Counted from the first letter of the stretch, positions 25,161 to 34,253 are shown. The stretch: DNA of 64,000 bases from Bradyrhizobium sp. B097 (GCF_038957035.1 NZ_CP152412.1:8552501-8616500), one strand, 5' to 3'. The notes: generated by a model not told the origin, from the sequence alone. A program made the numbers and translations.

Positions 25161-25289
25161 CCCCCTCTCCCGCTTGCGGGGGAGGGCTGGGGTGGGGGCT
25201 CTCTCCGCGAGTCGCATTGCGGAGAGAGCCCCCACCCGTATCGCATCTGCGATGCGATACGACCTCCCCCGCAAGCGGGAGAGGTGAAG
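25161..25289. repeat. Intergenic palindromic repeat, family E
   Basis: Arms CCCCCTCTCCCGCTTGCGGG and CCCCCGCAAGCGGGAGAGG with a central GTATCGCATCTGCGATGCG hairpin. It lies between WYL2 and the next, convergent gene. Confidence 0.75.
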
Positions 25290-25334
25290 GAGTCTGCCGC
25301 GAGATCGATTCAACCTAGCCCCATCAAGCCCTGG

Positions 25335-25745
25335 TCAGTACCGGCTGTCGGAGCTGATGACGAAGCGGTCGAGAAAGTTGACGGGCAGGATCTCGAACCG
25401 GCCGAGCGTGAGCGTAATCCCGGTCACGAAGTCGACGCCCTTGATCGTGCCCTCGAGATCGATCCGCCGGCCGCGGCGCAGGCCGCGTGTTTCCGGATGT
25501 TGCTCGATGTCGATGTAGGCATAGATCGGGTTGTCGAGCCGGGAATGGCGATGCCAGCCGCGTTGCAGAAAGCTGAATTGCAGCACGGAGCCCGCGCCCC
25601 AATCGATCGCGTCGAAGAAGCGGGTCTGCCAGGCAACGGGCTGTCCTAAATAATGCGCGGCGATGAACGCGTCGCGCTCAAGCGCAGGCAGACGGTGCAG
25701 TTGCCAGCTGATCTCCGCCGGCGTCAGGGAGGCGTTATTCGCCAT
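25335..25745 (-). CDS. Uncharacterised protein downstream of the nitroreductase gene
   Basis: Soluble protein of 136 residues (MANNASLTPAEISWQLHRLP...VISSDSRY). Features include an N-terminal helical part and a central LQRGWHRHSRLDNPIYAYIDIEQHPETRGLRRGRRIDLEGTI. I recognise no domain. It follows the nitroreductase gene by 78 bp on the same strand, so it may be the last gene of that operon. Codon use matches true genes around it. Confidence 0.6.
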   Translation of the reverse strand: MANNASLTPAEISWQLHRLPALERDAFIAAHYLGQPVAWQTRFFDAIDWGAGSVLQFSFLQRGWHRHSRLDNPIYAYIDIEQHPETRGLRRGRRIDLEGTIKGVDFVTGITLTLGRFEILPVNFLDRFVISSDSRY

Positions 25746-25823
25746 TGTTGTTCTAGTCGTTCTTCTTGTCGTTTCTTCTTGTCCTCGGCGGGAGGGCGAA
25801 CCGACCTTCCCGCCTTGAGGAAG

Positions 25824-26534
25824 TTATACATCCACAAATGTGACAGTATCCGCAACAGTTGCGCGCGACGTGCGGTAGCTGTTCACCTTGTGCGCATGAT
25901 CGGCATAGCCGAACGAGATACCGCAGACAACCCGGCGGTCGTCGGCCAGGTTGAAATGGCGGCGGATCAGGCCGGAATGGCGCGCGATCGCGGCCTGCGG
26001 AATGGTGCCGAGCCCGAGCGCCTGCGCGGCCAGCATGAAGGTCGAGACATAGCCGCCGCAGTCGATCGCACCATAGATGCCGAGCGGCTCGTTGGTGTGG
26101 ATCACGGCAATGTGCGGCGCGCCGAAGAAATTATAGTTCTCCAGCGCCTGCTTAGCGTAGGCCGCCCTGTCGCCGCGCGCGATGCCGAGCGTGTTGTAGA
26201 GCTGGAACCCGCTTTCGCGGCGGCGCTCCAGATAGACCCCGACATATTCGCGCGGCGGCGTGAAGTCGTAATCCTCGCCGAGGCCGCGCGAGGCCTCGGC
26301 ATAGATCGCCTTGCGAAACCGCTCCTTGGCCTCGCCGGAGACGATCAGGACCTCCCAGGGCTGACTGTTGCACCACGACGCGGTGCGCTGCGCGGTGGCG
26401 AGGATATGCTCGATGACGTCGCGCGGCACCTCGCGCGGCTGGAACGCGCGAACCGAGTAGCGCTCGTTGAGCAACTCCTCGAGCGCGCCGATGCGGTCTT
26501 CGGCCGCGAAACGCGGCTTGGTGGTGGCATCCAT
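25824..26534 (-). CDS. Nitroreductase-family flavoprotein
   Basis: FMN-dependent oxidoreductase of 236 residues. The family signature ERYSVRAFQPREVPRDVIEHILATAQRTASWCNSQPWEVLIVSG holds the flavin-phosphate-binding Arg/Ser residues, and GGYVSTFMLAAQALGLGTIPQAA follows. Members reduce nitro, quinone or enone groups with NAD(P)H. Its ATG at 26534 is two bases after the stop of the acyl-CoA dehydrogenase gene, so it belongs to that operon. A role in reducing an unsaturated or quinone-like intermediate is possible but inferred. Confidence 0.88.
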   Translation of the reverse strand: MDATTKPRFAAEDRIGALEELLNERYSVRAFQPREVPRDVIEHILATAQRTASWCNSQPWEVLIVSGEAKERFRKAIYAEASRGLGEDYDFTPPREYVGVYLERRRESGFQLYNTLGIARGDRAAYAKQALENYNFFGAPHIAVIHTNEPLGIYGAIDCGGYVSTFMLAAQALGLGTIPQAAIARHSGLIRRHFNLADDRRVVCGISFGYADHAHKVNSYRTSRATVADTVTFVDV

Positions 26535-26536
26535 GC

Positions 26537-27781
26537 TCAACGGCCCTTGGTCGGGATCTTGTTGTAGGGCACGTCCTTGTCGACGCGGATGTCGCCCGGC
26601 AGGCCGAGCACACGCTCGGCGATGATGTTGCGCAGGATCTCGTCGGTGCCGCCGGCGATACGCATCGAGGGCGACGACAGCAGCATCTGCTGGAACTGGC
26701 CGTTGGCCTGCTCCTCATCGGTGCCGGTGAGGCTGCCCGCCGCGCCCTCGAGGTCCATCGCATAGGTCGCGATGTCCTGCAGCATCAGGCCGGAGACGAG
26801 CTTGCCGATGGAATTTTCCGGACCCGGCCGCTCGCCCTTCGACAGCGCCGAGATCGCGCGGTAGCTGGTGTATTTCAGCCCGCTCGCCTTCACCGCCCAG
26901 CTCGCAAGCTTCGAACGCACTGCCGGATCGTCGATCGCGAGGCCATCCTCGAGCATCAGGTTGGAGCAGAACTCGAACATCTCCGGCACGCCGGTCGCGA
27001 GCCGCGAGCCGATCGACATGCGCTCGTTCATCAGCGTGGTCAGCGACACGCTCCAGCCCTCGCCGACCGCGCCGAGGCGCTGGCTGTCCGGGATCACGAC
27101 GTCGGTGAAATAGACCTCGTTGAACTCCTGCATGCCGTTGGCCTGCTTGATCGGCCTGACCTCGACGCCCGGGCTCTTCATGTCGAGGAAGAACATGGTG
27201 AGGCCCTTGTGCTTGGGCACATTCGGATCGGTGCGCGCGATCAACAGGCCGTAGTCGGAGTAATGCGCGCCGGAGGTCCAGATCTTCTGGCCGTTGACGA
27301 CCCAGTTGTCGCCCTTCTTCTCGGCGCGGGTACGCAGGCCGGCGACGTCGGAGCCGGCCGACGGCTCGGAGAACAGCTGGCACCATATCTCCTCGCCGGA
27401 AGCGAGCTTCGGCAGATAACGGCGCTTGGCGTCTTCGGAGCCCCAAGCCATCACGGTCGGGCCGCACATGCCCTCGCCGATCTGGAACGGTTGCGTCAAC
27501 TTGCCGTAGACGCCCTCCTCCTGCTGCCAGATCACGCGCTCGATCGGGGTGGCGCCGCGGCCGCCATATTCCTTCGGCCAGTGCAGGCAAGCCCAGCCGC
27601 CCTCCGCCTTCTTCTTCTGCCAGGCCTTGCCGACCTCGACCATGTCGTGCTTGGCAAGCCTGATGCGGCCGAGCGAGGATTTTGACAACTCCTCCTCGAA
27701 CTCCTTCGGCGCTTTGGCGGCGATCCAGGTGCGCGCAACCTTACGGAATTCGGCTTCCTGCGGCGTGTCATCGAAATTCAT
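26537..27781 (-). CDS. Acyl-CoA dehydrogenase, large-type subunit (tandem copy 1)
   Basis: FAD-dependent acyl-CoA dehydrogenase of 414 residues. It has the flavin/substrate segments LFSEPSAGSDVAGLRTRAEKKGDNWVVNGQKIWTSGAHYSDYG and the C-terminal RIAGGTDEILRNIIAERVLGLP. The position usually held by the catalytic glutamate (YEGT) is Gly-Gly here, but Glu253 in TLMNERMS lies where isovaleryl-CoA-type enzymes keep theirs, so activity is plausible. It aligns without gaps with its neighbour over the first 250 residues, a clear tandem duplicate. It resembles subunits of heteromeric dehydrogenases that act on bulky acyl-CoAs; the small-type gene at 29177 could be the partner. Confidence 0.9.
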   Translation of the reverse strand: MNFDDTPQEAEFRKVARTWIAAKAPKEFEEELSKSSLGRIRLAKHDMVEVGKAWQKKKAEGGWACLHWPKEYGGRGATPIERVIWQQEEGVYGKLTQPFQIGEGMCGPTVMAWGSEDAKRRYLPKLASGEEIWCQLFSEPSAGSDVAGLRTRAEKKGDNWVVNGQKIWTSGAHYSDYGLLIARTDPNVPKHKGLTMFFLDMKSPGVEVRPIKQANGMQEFNEVYFTDVVIPDSQRLGAVGEGWSVSLTTLMNERMSIGSRLATGVPEMFEFCSNLMLEDGLAIDDPAVRSKLASWAVKASGLKYTSYRAISALSKGERPGPENSIGKLVSGLMLQDIATYAMDLEGAAGSLTGTDEEQANGQFQQMLLSSPSMRIAGGTDEILRNIIAERVLGLPGDIRVDKDVPYNKIPTKGR

Positions 27782-27810
27782 GGCGAACCTCTCTCGTTGT
27801 TCCGACGCCG

Positions 27811-29058
27811 TTACGCGCGGCCCTTGGTCGGGATCTTGTTGAAGGGAACGTCCTTGTCGACCCTGATGTCGCCGGGCAGACCCAGCACGCGCTCGGCGAT
27901 GATGTTGCGCATGATCTCGTCGGTGCCGCCCTCGACGCGGGTACCCGGCGCGCGCAGCAGCATCGCCTGGAACTTGCCGGCGACCTCGGCATCCTCGGGC
28001 CCGTTGAGCGCACCCGCGGCGCCCTGCAAATCGAGCGCGTAGCTCGCGACGTCCTGGATCATCGAACCGGCGACCAGCTTGCCGATCGAGTTCTCCGGCC
28101 CCGGGCGTTCACCACGGGAGAGCGCGGAGATTGCCCGCATGCTGGTGTATTTCAGCCCGCTCGCCTTCACCGCCCAGTTCGCGAGCTTCGAACGCACCGC
28201 GCGGTTCTCGATCGCCGGGCCATCTTCCAGCATCAGGCTGTTGCAGAAGTCGAACAACTCGGGGAAGCCGGTCGAGACGCCGGCGCCGATCGACATCCGC
28301 TCGTTCATCAGCGTCGTCAGCGACACATTCCAGCCGTCATTGACATTGCCGAGCCGCTGCGAGTCCGGAATGCGCACGTCGGTGAAATAGACCTCGTTGA
28401 AGTCGGAGGCGCCGCTCGCCTGCTTGATCGGCCTGACCTCAACGCCCGGGCTCTTCATGTCCAGGAAGAACATGGTGAGGCCCTTGTGCTTTGCGACATT
28501 GGGATCGCTGCGGGTCAACAGGATGCCGTAGTCGGAATAATGCGCGCCGGAGGTCCAGATCTTCTGGCCGTTGATCACCCACTCGTCGCCCTGCTTCTCG
28601 GCGCGGGTGCGCAGGCCAGCGACGTCGGAGCCGCCGGCGGGCTCGGAGAACAGTTGGCACCAGATCTTCTCGCCGGAGGCCAGCGGCGGCAGATATTTGC
28701 GCTTCTGCTCCTCTCCGGCGAACGCCATCATGGTCGGGCCACACATGCCGTGGCCGATGATGAACATCGAGCTGAGGCGGCCGAACGGGCCCTCCTCCTG
28801 CTGCCAGATCACGCGCTCGATCGGCGAAGCGCCGCGGCCGCCGTACTCCTTCGGCCAGTGCAGGCAGGCCCAGCCGGCATCGGCCTTCTTCTTCTGCCAG
28901 GCCTTTGCGACCTCGAGAATGTTGGCGCCCTTGAGCTGCACGCGGCCGAGCGAGGCCTTGCGCAGCTCCTCCTCATATTGCTTCGGCGCATTGGCCGCGA
29001 TCCAGGCTTTCGCCTCGGCGCGGAATGCGGCCTCCTGCGGGGTGTCGTCGAAATTCAT
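27811..29058 (-). CDS. Acyl-CoA dehydrogenase, large-type subunit (tandem copy 2)
   Basis: Protein of 415 residues, paralogue of the gene 29 bp downstream. Both begin MNFDDTPQEA and end VDKDVPxNKIPTKGR. The active-site layout is the same: LFSEPAGGSDVAGLRTRAEKQGDEWVINGQKIWTSG, Glu253 in TLMNERMS, and GGTDEIMRNIIAERVLGLPG in place of the YEGT motif. Differences cluster in the N-terminal helical part (for example SSMFIIGHGMCGP against TQPFQIGEGMCGP), which could change acyl specificity. It lies in the same operon as the small-type dehydrogenase, separated by a palindromic repeat. Confidence 0.9.
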   Translation of the reverse strand: MNFDDTPQEAAFRAEAKAWIAANAPKQYEEELRKASLGRVQLKGANILEVAKAWQKKKADAGWACLHWPKEYGGRGASPIERVIWQQEEGPFGRLSSMFIIGHGMCGPTMMAFAGEEQKRKYLPPLASGEKIWCQLFSEPAGGSDVAGLRTRAEKQGDEWVINGQKIWTSGAHYSDYGILLTRSDPNVAKHKGLTMFFLDMKSPGVEVRPIKQASGASDFNEVYFTDVRIPDSQRLGNVNDGWNVSLTTLMNERMSIGAGVSTGFPELFDFCNSLMLEDGPAIENRAVRSKLANWAVKASGLKYTSMRAISALSRGERPGPENSIGKLVAGSMIQDVASYALDLQGAAGALNGPEDAEVAGKFQAMLLRAPGTRVEGGTDEIMRNIIAERVLGLPGDIRVDKDVPFNKIPTKGRA

Positions 29059-29082
29059 GGTCTGTCATCCTTCGCCGGTGCC

Positions 29083-29163
29083 GTAGGATGGGTAGAGCGA
29101 AGCGAAACCCATCTTTGGACCACCCGCGTCATGATGGGTTTCGCTGCGCTCTACCCATCCTAC
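29083..29163. repeat. Intergenic palindromic repeat, family F
   Basis: Hairpin with arms GTAGGATGGGTAGAGCGAAG plus CGAAACCCATC and GATGGGTTTCGC plus GCGCTCTACCCATCCTAC, the commonest dyad-type repeat of rhizobial genomes. This is the only copy in the window, located inside the acyl-CoA dehydrogenase operon. Confidence 0.78.
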
Positions 29164-29176
29164 GAGTTGCCAATCG

Positions 29177-30304
29177 TTACGCCGCGTTCTTCTTGCGCAT
29201 GCGGTCGATCAGCGCGTCCTCCCAATAAGACAGGCTGCCGAGGCCGAGCGCCACCGCATTGGCGCGGCGGTAGTACATGTGGCAGTCGAACTCCCAGGTG
29301 AAACCCATGCCGCCATGGACCTGGATGTTGTTCTTGGCGCAGTGCTGGAACGCCTGCGTCGCGCTGATGCGCGCGGCCGCGGCCGCTTCCGGCAGTTCGC
29401 CGGCATTGGTCGAGAGCGCCCAGGCGCCGTAGTAGCAGTTCGAGCGCGCCAGGGTCGCCGAGACATACATGTCGGCCAGCATGTGCTTGACCGCCTGGAA
29501 CGAGCCGATCGGACGGCCGAACGCGATGCGGTCGAGCGCATAGTCGCGGCCCATCTCGAGCGCGCGGTCGGCGCCGCCGACCTGCTCGAACGCCATCAAC
29601 ACGGCCGCACGATCCAGCACCTGGGTGATCACGCTCCAGCCCTCGCCGGCCGCGCCGAGCGGCTCGGCTTTGGCGTCCTTGAAGGTGATCTCGGCCTGGC
29701 CGCGGGTCAGGTCGATGTTGGTCAGCGACTTGACCTCGACGCCGCCGGCCTTGAGATCAACGATGAAAAGGGAAATGTCGGACTCACGTCCGCTCGAACC
29801 GGTGCGCGCGGCCACCACGGCGAAATCGGCGATCGCACCATCAGCGACCGGCTTCTTGACGCCGTTGAGCGCGCCGCCACTGGCCGTGACGTTGATCGCC
29901 TTCGGCGACGGATTGCCCTTGCCTTCGAACAGCGCCAGCGTGCCGATGGCATCGCCGGAGGCGATCTTCGGCAGCCATTTCTGCTTCTGCGCGTCACTGC
30001 CTGCGATCAGGATCGCCTCGGCAGCAAGATAGACGGTGGAGGAGAACGGCACCGGCGCCAGCGCGCGGCCCATTTCTTCCGCGATCACGCAGAGCTCGAG
30101 ATGGCCGGCACCCGCGCCGCCGAACTGCTCCGGAATCGCGACGCCGAGAAAGCCCATCTCGGCGAGGCCCTTCCATAGCGCCTTGTCGTATGGCGCCTTG
30201 CCGTCGAGCACCTCGCGCACCGCCTTCGGCGGGCACTGCTCGGCGAGGTACTTCCGCGCCTCGTCGCGCATCTGCTTCTGTTCGTCGGAGAAATCGAAAT
30301 TCAT
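29177..30304 (-). CDS. Acyl-CoA dehydrogenase, small-type subunit
   Basis: Protein of 375 residues from a different acyl-CoA dehydrogenase branch than the two downstream genes. It opens MNFDFSDEQKQMRDEARKYLAEQCPP, has a shortened middle domain (TLALFEGKGNPSPKAINVTASGG), and near the end carries NIQVHGGMGFTWEFDCHMYYRRANAVALGLG. The usual YEGT catalytic motif is absent. A large-type plus small-type pairing is the pattern of alpha2beta2 dehydrogenases of steroid side-chain and other bulky-acid catabolism, where catalytic and structural roles are split. That pairing is inferred from gene order. Confidence 0.88.
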   Translation of the reverse strand: MNFDFSDEQKQMRDEARKYLAEQCPPKAVREVLDGKAPYDKALWKGLAEMGFLGVAIPEQFGGAGAGHLELCVIAEEMGRALAPVPFSSTVYLAAEAILIAGSDAQKQKWLPKIASGDAIGTLALFEGKGNPSPKAINVTASGGALNGVKKPVADGAIADFAVVAARTGSSGRESDISLFIVDLKAGGVEVKSLTNIDLTRGQAEITFKDAKAEPLGAAGEGWSVITQVLDRAAVLMAFEQVGGADRALEMGRDYALDRIAFGRPIGSFQAVKHMLADMYVSATLARSNCYYGAWALSTNAGELPEAAAAARISATQAFQHCAKNNIQVHGGMGFTWEFDCHMYYRRANAVALGLGSLSYWEDALIDRMRKKNAA

Positions 30305-30339
30305 GGCGCTTACCCTTTTCTTGCTGTCACTTGTTCTTC

Positions 30340-30463
30340 GTCATTCCCCAATGCGCAATTGCGCATCTGAGGGCGCGACGAAGTCGCGAGCCCGGAATCC
30401 ATCGAGCTCCGGACTCGCTGCAAAATGGATTCCGGGTTCGCGCTGCGCGCGCCCCGGAATGAC
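30340..30463. repeat. Intergenic palindromic repeat, family I
   Basis: From GTCATTCCCCAATGCGCAAT to GCGCCCCGGAATGAC, with inner CCCGGAATCCAT and ATGGATTCCGGG arms. A related shorter copy is at 56951-57030. It lies between the ligase and dehydrogenase genes. Confidence 0.75.
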
Positions 30464-30486
30464 GTGTTGAGAGAGCGTCGGCTTCA

Positions 30487-32352
30487 TCACAGCACGATCA
30501 CCTCGTCGCCGGGCTTGCCGGCGTAGAGCTTCTCGACCAGCGCGGCGCGGCGTTCGAGGCCGGCGCGCTGGTTGATGTAGCCCTTGTCGGTGAGCTCGTT
30601 GCCGTCGATCGACGGCGGCTCGACCATCAGCATCGCACGCGCGATGCGCATGCTGCTGCCGGTGCAAGATGCATTGTGCGCCTGCAAGCCTTTCCTGAGA
30701 CAGGCGACCACCTCGGGATGCCGGATCACATCCTCATAGGTTGCGTCCGCATTGCCGACGAGCTGACGGCAGGCGTGCAGGTTCGGCCAGCACAACAGGC
30801 CGATGAACTCACGATCCTGCCCCGCCACCAGTGCGTCATGCACGACCGGCGTCGCGGCAGCGATCGCATCGGTCCGCAGCGAGCCGACATGGACGAAGGT
30901 GCCTGTCGTCAGCTTGAAATCCTCTACCACGCGCCCGGCGAAGATGATGCCCTGCAGCGGGTCCGCAGGATCCACGAACACGCCGGCATCGCCGATGCAG
31001 TAGAAGCCTTCCTCGTCGAACATCTTCGCGGTGAGGTCGGGCTGGCCGAAATAGCCCGGCGTGACGTTGACGCCGCGCAGCCGCAATTCGTATTTCGAGC
31101 CGCACGGCACCATCTTCAGCTCGACCCCGGGGAACGGCAGCCCGATCAGGCCGACGCGCTCGGTGTCCCAATAGGTCCCGGTCGAGGTCGGCGCGGTCTC
31201 GGTCGAGCCCCAACCGGTGTAGAATACGATGCGCTCGCCTGATGTCTTCACCGCCAGCGCCTGCATGCGGTCATAAAGATCGTCGGGCAGCCGGGCGCCG
31301 CCATAGGCCATGATCGAGAGGTTCTTGAAGAAGCTCGCGCACAACGCCTCGTCCTTCTCCATCGCGGATGCGAGCGCGGCGTAGCCGGCCGGCACGTTGG
31401 CGTAATAGGTCGGCGACACCTCGCGCAGGTTCCTGATGGTCTCCTCGAGCTGGCCCGGCATCGGCCGGCCGTCGTCGATGTAGAGCGTGCCGCCGTCGAC
31501 CAGCACCGGGTTGAACGCAGCATTGCCGCCCATGGTGTGATTCCACGGCATCCAGTCGAGCACGGTCGGGATCGGCCCGGCCGTTTCACGCGGCCGCACC
31601 TGCATCATCATTGCCGCATTGGCGCACATCATCTGCTGGGTGTTGATGACTGCCTTGGGCATGCCGGTCGAGCCCGAGGTGAACAGCAGCTTGCCGACCG
31701 TGTCGGGCACGATCTTCGCAATCGACGCGCTGACATCGGCGGTCACCGGCGTTGCCGCGAGCTCGGCAAAGGCTGTGCTCTTGATCCCCTCGCAGGGACG
31801 CAGGACGTGAACGACCGTGATGCCGGTGAGATCGATCGCCTTCAGCGCCTTCTCGAAGGTCGGGCCGTCCTGCACCATCACGACGGCGGGCTTGATCAGA
31901 TTGAAGAGATATTTGAGCTTGAGGTGATCCTGGCTCATCAGCGAATAGGCCGGCGACACCGGCGCGGCCGGCAACCGTGCCTGCATCGCGGCCTGCGTCA
32001 TCAGCGCGTGCTCGATCGAATTGCCTGAGAGGATCGCGACGGGCCGGCCGTCGCCAATGCCGAGATCGAGCAGGCCTTGCGTCAGCGCATCGACGGTGCG
32101 CTTGGCTTCACCATAGGAGACCTTGCGCCACTGCCGGTCGGGGCCGCCGCGTTGCGCCAGCCAGATCCGCTCCGGCGCCTGCGCCGCCCATTTGGCGAGA
32201 TAGGCCGGGATATGCGTTTCGTAGGCCTGCAGCGGAATCCGCGACCTCAGGATGACGGTGCCATCGCCGCGCCGCTCGACCGCGATGTCACGCGCGAGCC
32301 AATCCACCTTGCGAAAGGCAGGCTTCGTCAGCATCGCCGCGTCTCCATCCAT
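30487..32352 (-). CDS. Feruloyl-CoA synthase-like acyl-CoA ligase (second copy)
   Basis: AMP-forming CoA ligase of about 621 residues, paralogous to the ligase at 2757. Shared segments include the P-loop LFTSGSTGMPKAVINTQQMM, VLDWMPWNHTMGGN, GWGSTETAPT, GVNVTPGYFGQPDLTAKMFDEEGFY, EDFKLTTGTFVHVG and the ending TDKGYINQRAGLERR. It would activate a carboxylic acid for the dehydrogenases downstream. ATG 32352 has a GGGAG ribosome site; a longer frame upstream overlaps the hydratase gene and is a shadow. Substrate unknown; despite the family name it need not be ferulate. Confidence 0.85.
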   Translation of the reverse strand: MDGDAAMLTKPAFRKVDWLARDIAVERRGDGTVILRSRIPLQAYETHIPAYLAKWAAQAPERIWLAQRGGPDRQWRKVSYGEAKRTVDALTQGLLDLGIGDGRPVAILSGNSIEHALMTQAAMQARLPAAPVSPAYSLMSQDHLKLKYLFNLIKPAVVMVQDGPTFEKALKAIDLTGITVVHVLRPCEGIKSTAFAELAATPVTADVSASIAKIVPDTVGKLLFTSGSTGMPKAVINTQQMMCANAAMMMQVRPRETAGPIPTVLDWMPWNHTMGGNAAFNPVLVDGGTLYIDDGRPMPGQLEETIRNLREVSPTYYANVPAGYAALASAMEKDEALCASFFKNLSIMAYGGARLPDDLYDRMQALAVKTSGERIVFYTGWGSTETAPTSTGTYWDTERVGLIGLPFPGVELKMVPCGSKYELRLRGVNVTPGYFGQPDLTAKMFDEEGFYCIGDAGVFVDPADPLQGIIFAGRVVEDFKLTTGTFVHVGSLRTDAIAAATPVVHDALVAGQDREFIGLLCWPNLHACRQLVGNADATYEDVIRHPEVVACLRKGLQAHNASCTGSSMRIARAMLMVEPPSIDGNELTDKGYINQRAGLERRAALVEKLYAGKPGDEVIVL

Positions 32353-32393
32353 TTTGCGTCTCCCGGAATTCTCGTCCTTTTGAGGATCTGTTC

Positions 32394-33200
32394 TCAGCGC
32401 CTGATATAGACAGGCTTTCGTTTCTCGAGAAAGGCCCTGATGCCCTCCTCGAAATCTTCCGAGCGACTGCACAGCACCTGATTGCGATCCTCCATCGCGA
32501 TCACGGCCTCGATCGAGCCGGCATCGACGCTCATGTTGATGCATTCCTTCGAGAGCCGGAGGCCGACCGGCGAAGCCGTCATCATCGCCTCGACATAGGG
32601 ATTGGCTGCTGCGTCGAGATCGGCGGCCTCGACCACCTCGGACACCAGGCCGACCGCAAGCGCGCGGTCGGCATGGATGAAGCGCCCGGTTAGGATCAAT
32701 TCGGAGGCGACCGACACGCCGACGAGGCGCGGCAGGAAGTAGCTGGTGCCGATGTCGCAGCCGCCAAGGCCGAGCTTGATGAAGGCGCAGTTCATCCGCG
32801 CGTTCTTCGCCGCGATGCGGATGTCGGCGGCAAGCGCCAGTGCGAAGCCGCCGCCGGCGGCCGCGCCCTGCACCAGCGCGATGATCGGCTGCGGACAGCG
32901 CCGCATCAGCATCACGATGTCGGCAATGCGGCGCTGCGAGTCCAGCGACTCGGTGACGCCGGGTAGCTCGGTCTGGCCGCCGCGCCGCGCCATCGCATGC
33001 TTGAGGTCGAGCCCGGCGCAGAAATTCGCGCCGGCGCCCTTCAGCACCACGACGCGGGTGTCGCGATTGCGCTGCAGGCCCTGGAAGTAGGTGTTGAGCG
33101 CGTCGATCATCGCCGGATCGAGCGCGTTCAGGCTCTCGGGACGATTGAGCGTGACCCAATCGACTCCATCGTGATGTTCGATCAGCAGTGGCTGAGACAC
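32394..33200 (-). CDS. Crotonase-family protein with dienoyl-isomerase-like active site
   Basis: Protein of 268 residues with a good crotonase fold: NFCAGLDLKHAM, GAAAGGGFALALAADIRIAAKNARM and FIKLGLGGCDIGTSYFLPRLVG. Both canonical hydratase glutamates are missing (Ala and Leu at their places). An aspartate in GGCDIG falls where dienoyl-CoA isomerases of the ECH1 type keep their catalytic Asp. It may therefore isomerise rather than hydrate, or catalyse another enolate reaction. It is 41 bp upstream of the ligase gene on the same strand. Confidence 0.85.
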   Translation of the reverse strand: MSQPLLIEHHDGVDWVTLNRPESLNALDPAMIDALNTYFQGLQRNRDTRVVVLKGAGANFCAGLDLKHAMARRGGQTELPGVTESLDSQRRIADIVMLMRRCPQPIIALVQGAAAGGGFALALAADIRIAAKNARMNCAFIKLGLGGCDIGTSYFLPRLVGVSVASELILTGRFIHADRALAVGLVSEVVEAADLDAAANPYVEAMMTASPVGLRLSKECINMSVDAGSIEAVIAMEDRNQVLCSRSEDFEEGIRAFLEKRKPVYIRR

Positions 33201-33247
33201 GCGAAAGCTCCTCCCGACCGTTCAGCGAACGCGACGCTCGTTACTGC

Positions 33248-33386
33248 GCCCTCTCCCCCTGTGGGAGAGGGCATGTTCGCTACTGCCTTGCATTCGATTG
33301 GGCGAGGGGTCTGTCTCCGCGGAAAGAACCCCTCATCCGTCGCGGACTGCGTCCGCGCCACCTTCTCCCACAAGGGGAGAAGGGAA
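33248..33386. repeat. Intergenic palindromic repeat, family E
   Basis: Arms GCCCTCTCCCCCTGTGGGAG and CTTCTCCCACAAGGGGAGAAG with an inner GTCGCGGACTGCGTCCGCG hairpin. It separates the SDR and crotonase genes within one strand. Confidence 0.72.
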
Positions 33387-33404
33387 GTACGGCGGAATTC
33401 GCCG

Positions 33405-34163
33405 CTAGCGCGGGGCCATGCGGATGGCGCCGTCGAGGCGGATCGTTTCGCCGTTGAGCATCGGGTTCTCGACGATGTGGACGGCGAGGTTGCCGTACTC
33501 CGAAGCATCGCCGAGGCGGGCCGGATGCGGCACCTGGGCGCCAAGGCTCTTGCGCGCTTCCTCGTTGAGGCCCATCAGCAGCGGCGTCAGGAACAGGCCG
33601 GGCGCGATGGTGTTGACACGGATCTTCAAGCTGGCGAGGTCGCGCGCGGCCGGCAGCGTGAGGCCGACGACGCCGCCCTTCGAGGCCGAATAGGCGATCT
33701 GGCCGATCTGGCCTTCATAGGCCGCCACCGACGCGGTGTTGATCGCAACGCCGCGCTCTTCGCCGATCGGAGCTTCGGTGGCGAGGCGCTCGGCGAACAG
33801 GCGCAGCACGTTGAAGGTGCCGATCAGATTGACGTTGATGATGCGGACGAACTTCGCCAGCGGATAGACGCCGTCCTTGCCGACGATGCGCTGCGAGCCG
33901 CCGATGCCGGCGCAGTTCATCAGCACGCGCGCGATGCCGTGCGCGGCCTCGGCCTTGGCGATCGCCGCCTTGATCGCTTCCTCGTCGGTGACGTCGGCGT
34001 GCAGGGCGACGCCCTTCACTTCGGCGGCCACCTTCTCGGCATTTTCCTTGTTCTGGTCGATCACGCCGATCCTGGCGCCCTTGGCGGCCATGGCGCGCGC
34101 GGTCGCAGCGCCGAGGCCGGAGCCACCGCCGGTGATGAGAACGGCAACGTCTTTCAACTGCAT
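33405..34163 (-). CDS. SDR-family 3-hydroxyacyl-CoA dehydrogenase-like oxidoreductase (second copy)
   Basis: Short-chain dehydrogenase of 252 residues. The NAD motif TGGGSGLG is at residues 11-18, NCAGIGG follows, and the catalytic residues are Ser145, Tyr158 and Lys162 (AYSASKGG). It is a close paralogue of the SDR at 1975 and resembles type II 3-hydroxyacyl-CoA dehydrogenases. It lies upstream of the crotonase and ligase genes and 90 bp downstream of the TetR gene. Its likely job is to oxidise a 3-hydroxyacyl-CoA before thiolysis by the thiolase encoded divergently at 35113. Confidence 0.88.
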   Translation of the reverse strand: MQLKDVAVLITGGGSGLGAATARAMAAKGARIGVIDQNKENAEKVAAEVKGVALHADVTDEEAIKAAIAKAEAAHGIARVLMNCAGIGGSQRIVGKDGVYPLAKFVRIINVNLIGTFNVLRLFAERLATEAPIGEERGVAINTASVAAYEGQIGQIAYSASKGGVVGLTLPAARDLASLKIRVNTIAPGLFLTPLLMGLNEEARKSLGAQVPHPARLGDASEYGNLAVHIVENPMLNGETIRLDGAIRMAPR

Positions 34164-34253
34164 GGGAACAACCTTTCCTTGGGCGTTTCTTCTCTAGACT
34201 TGTTAATGGTGCGCAGCGAATAGCGAATGGAAGAGATGACCTCTCCCAATCCG

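Noticed and set aside
29279..30178. Plus-strand 299-codon frame opposite the small-type acyl-CoA dehydrogenase
   Set aside because: Antisense to a clear family member with no recognisable features of its own.
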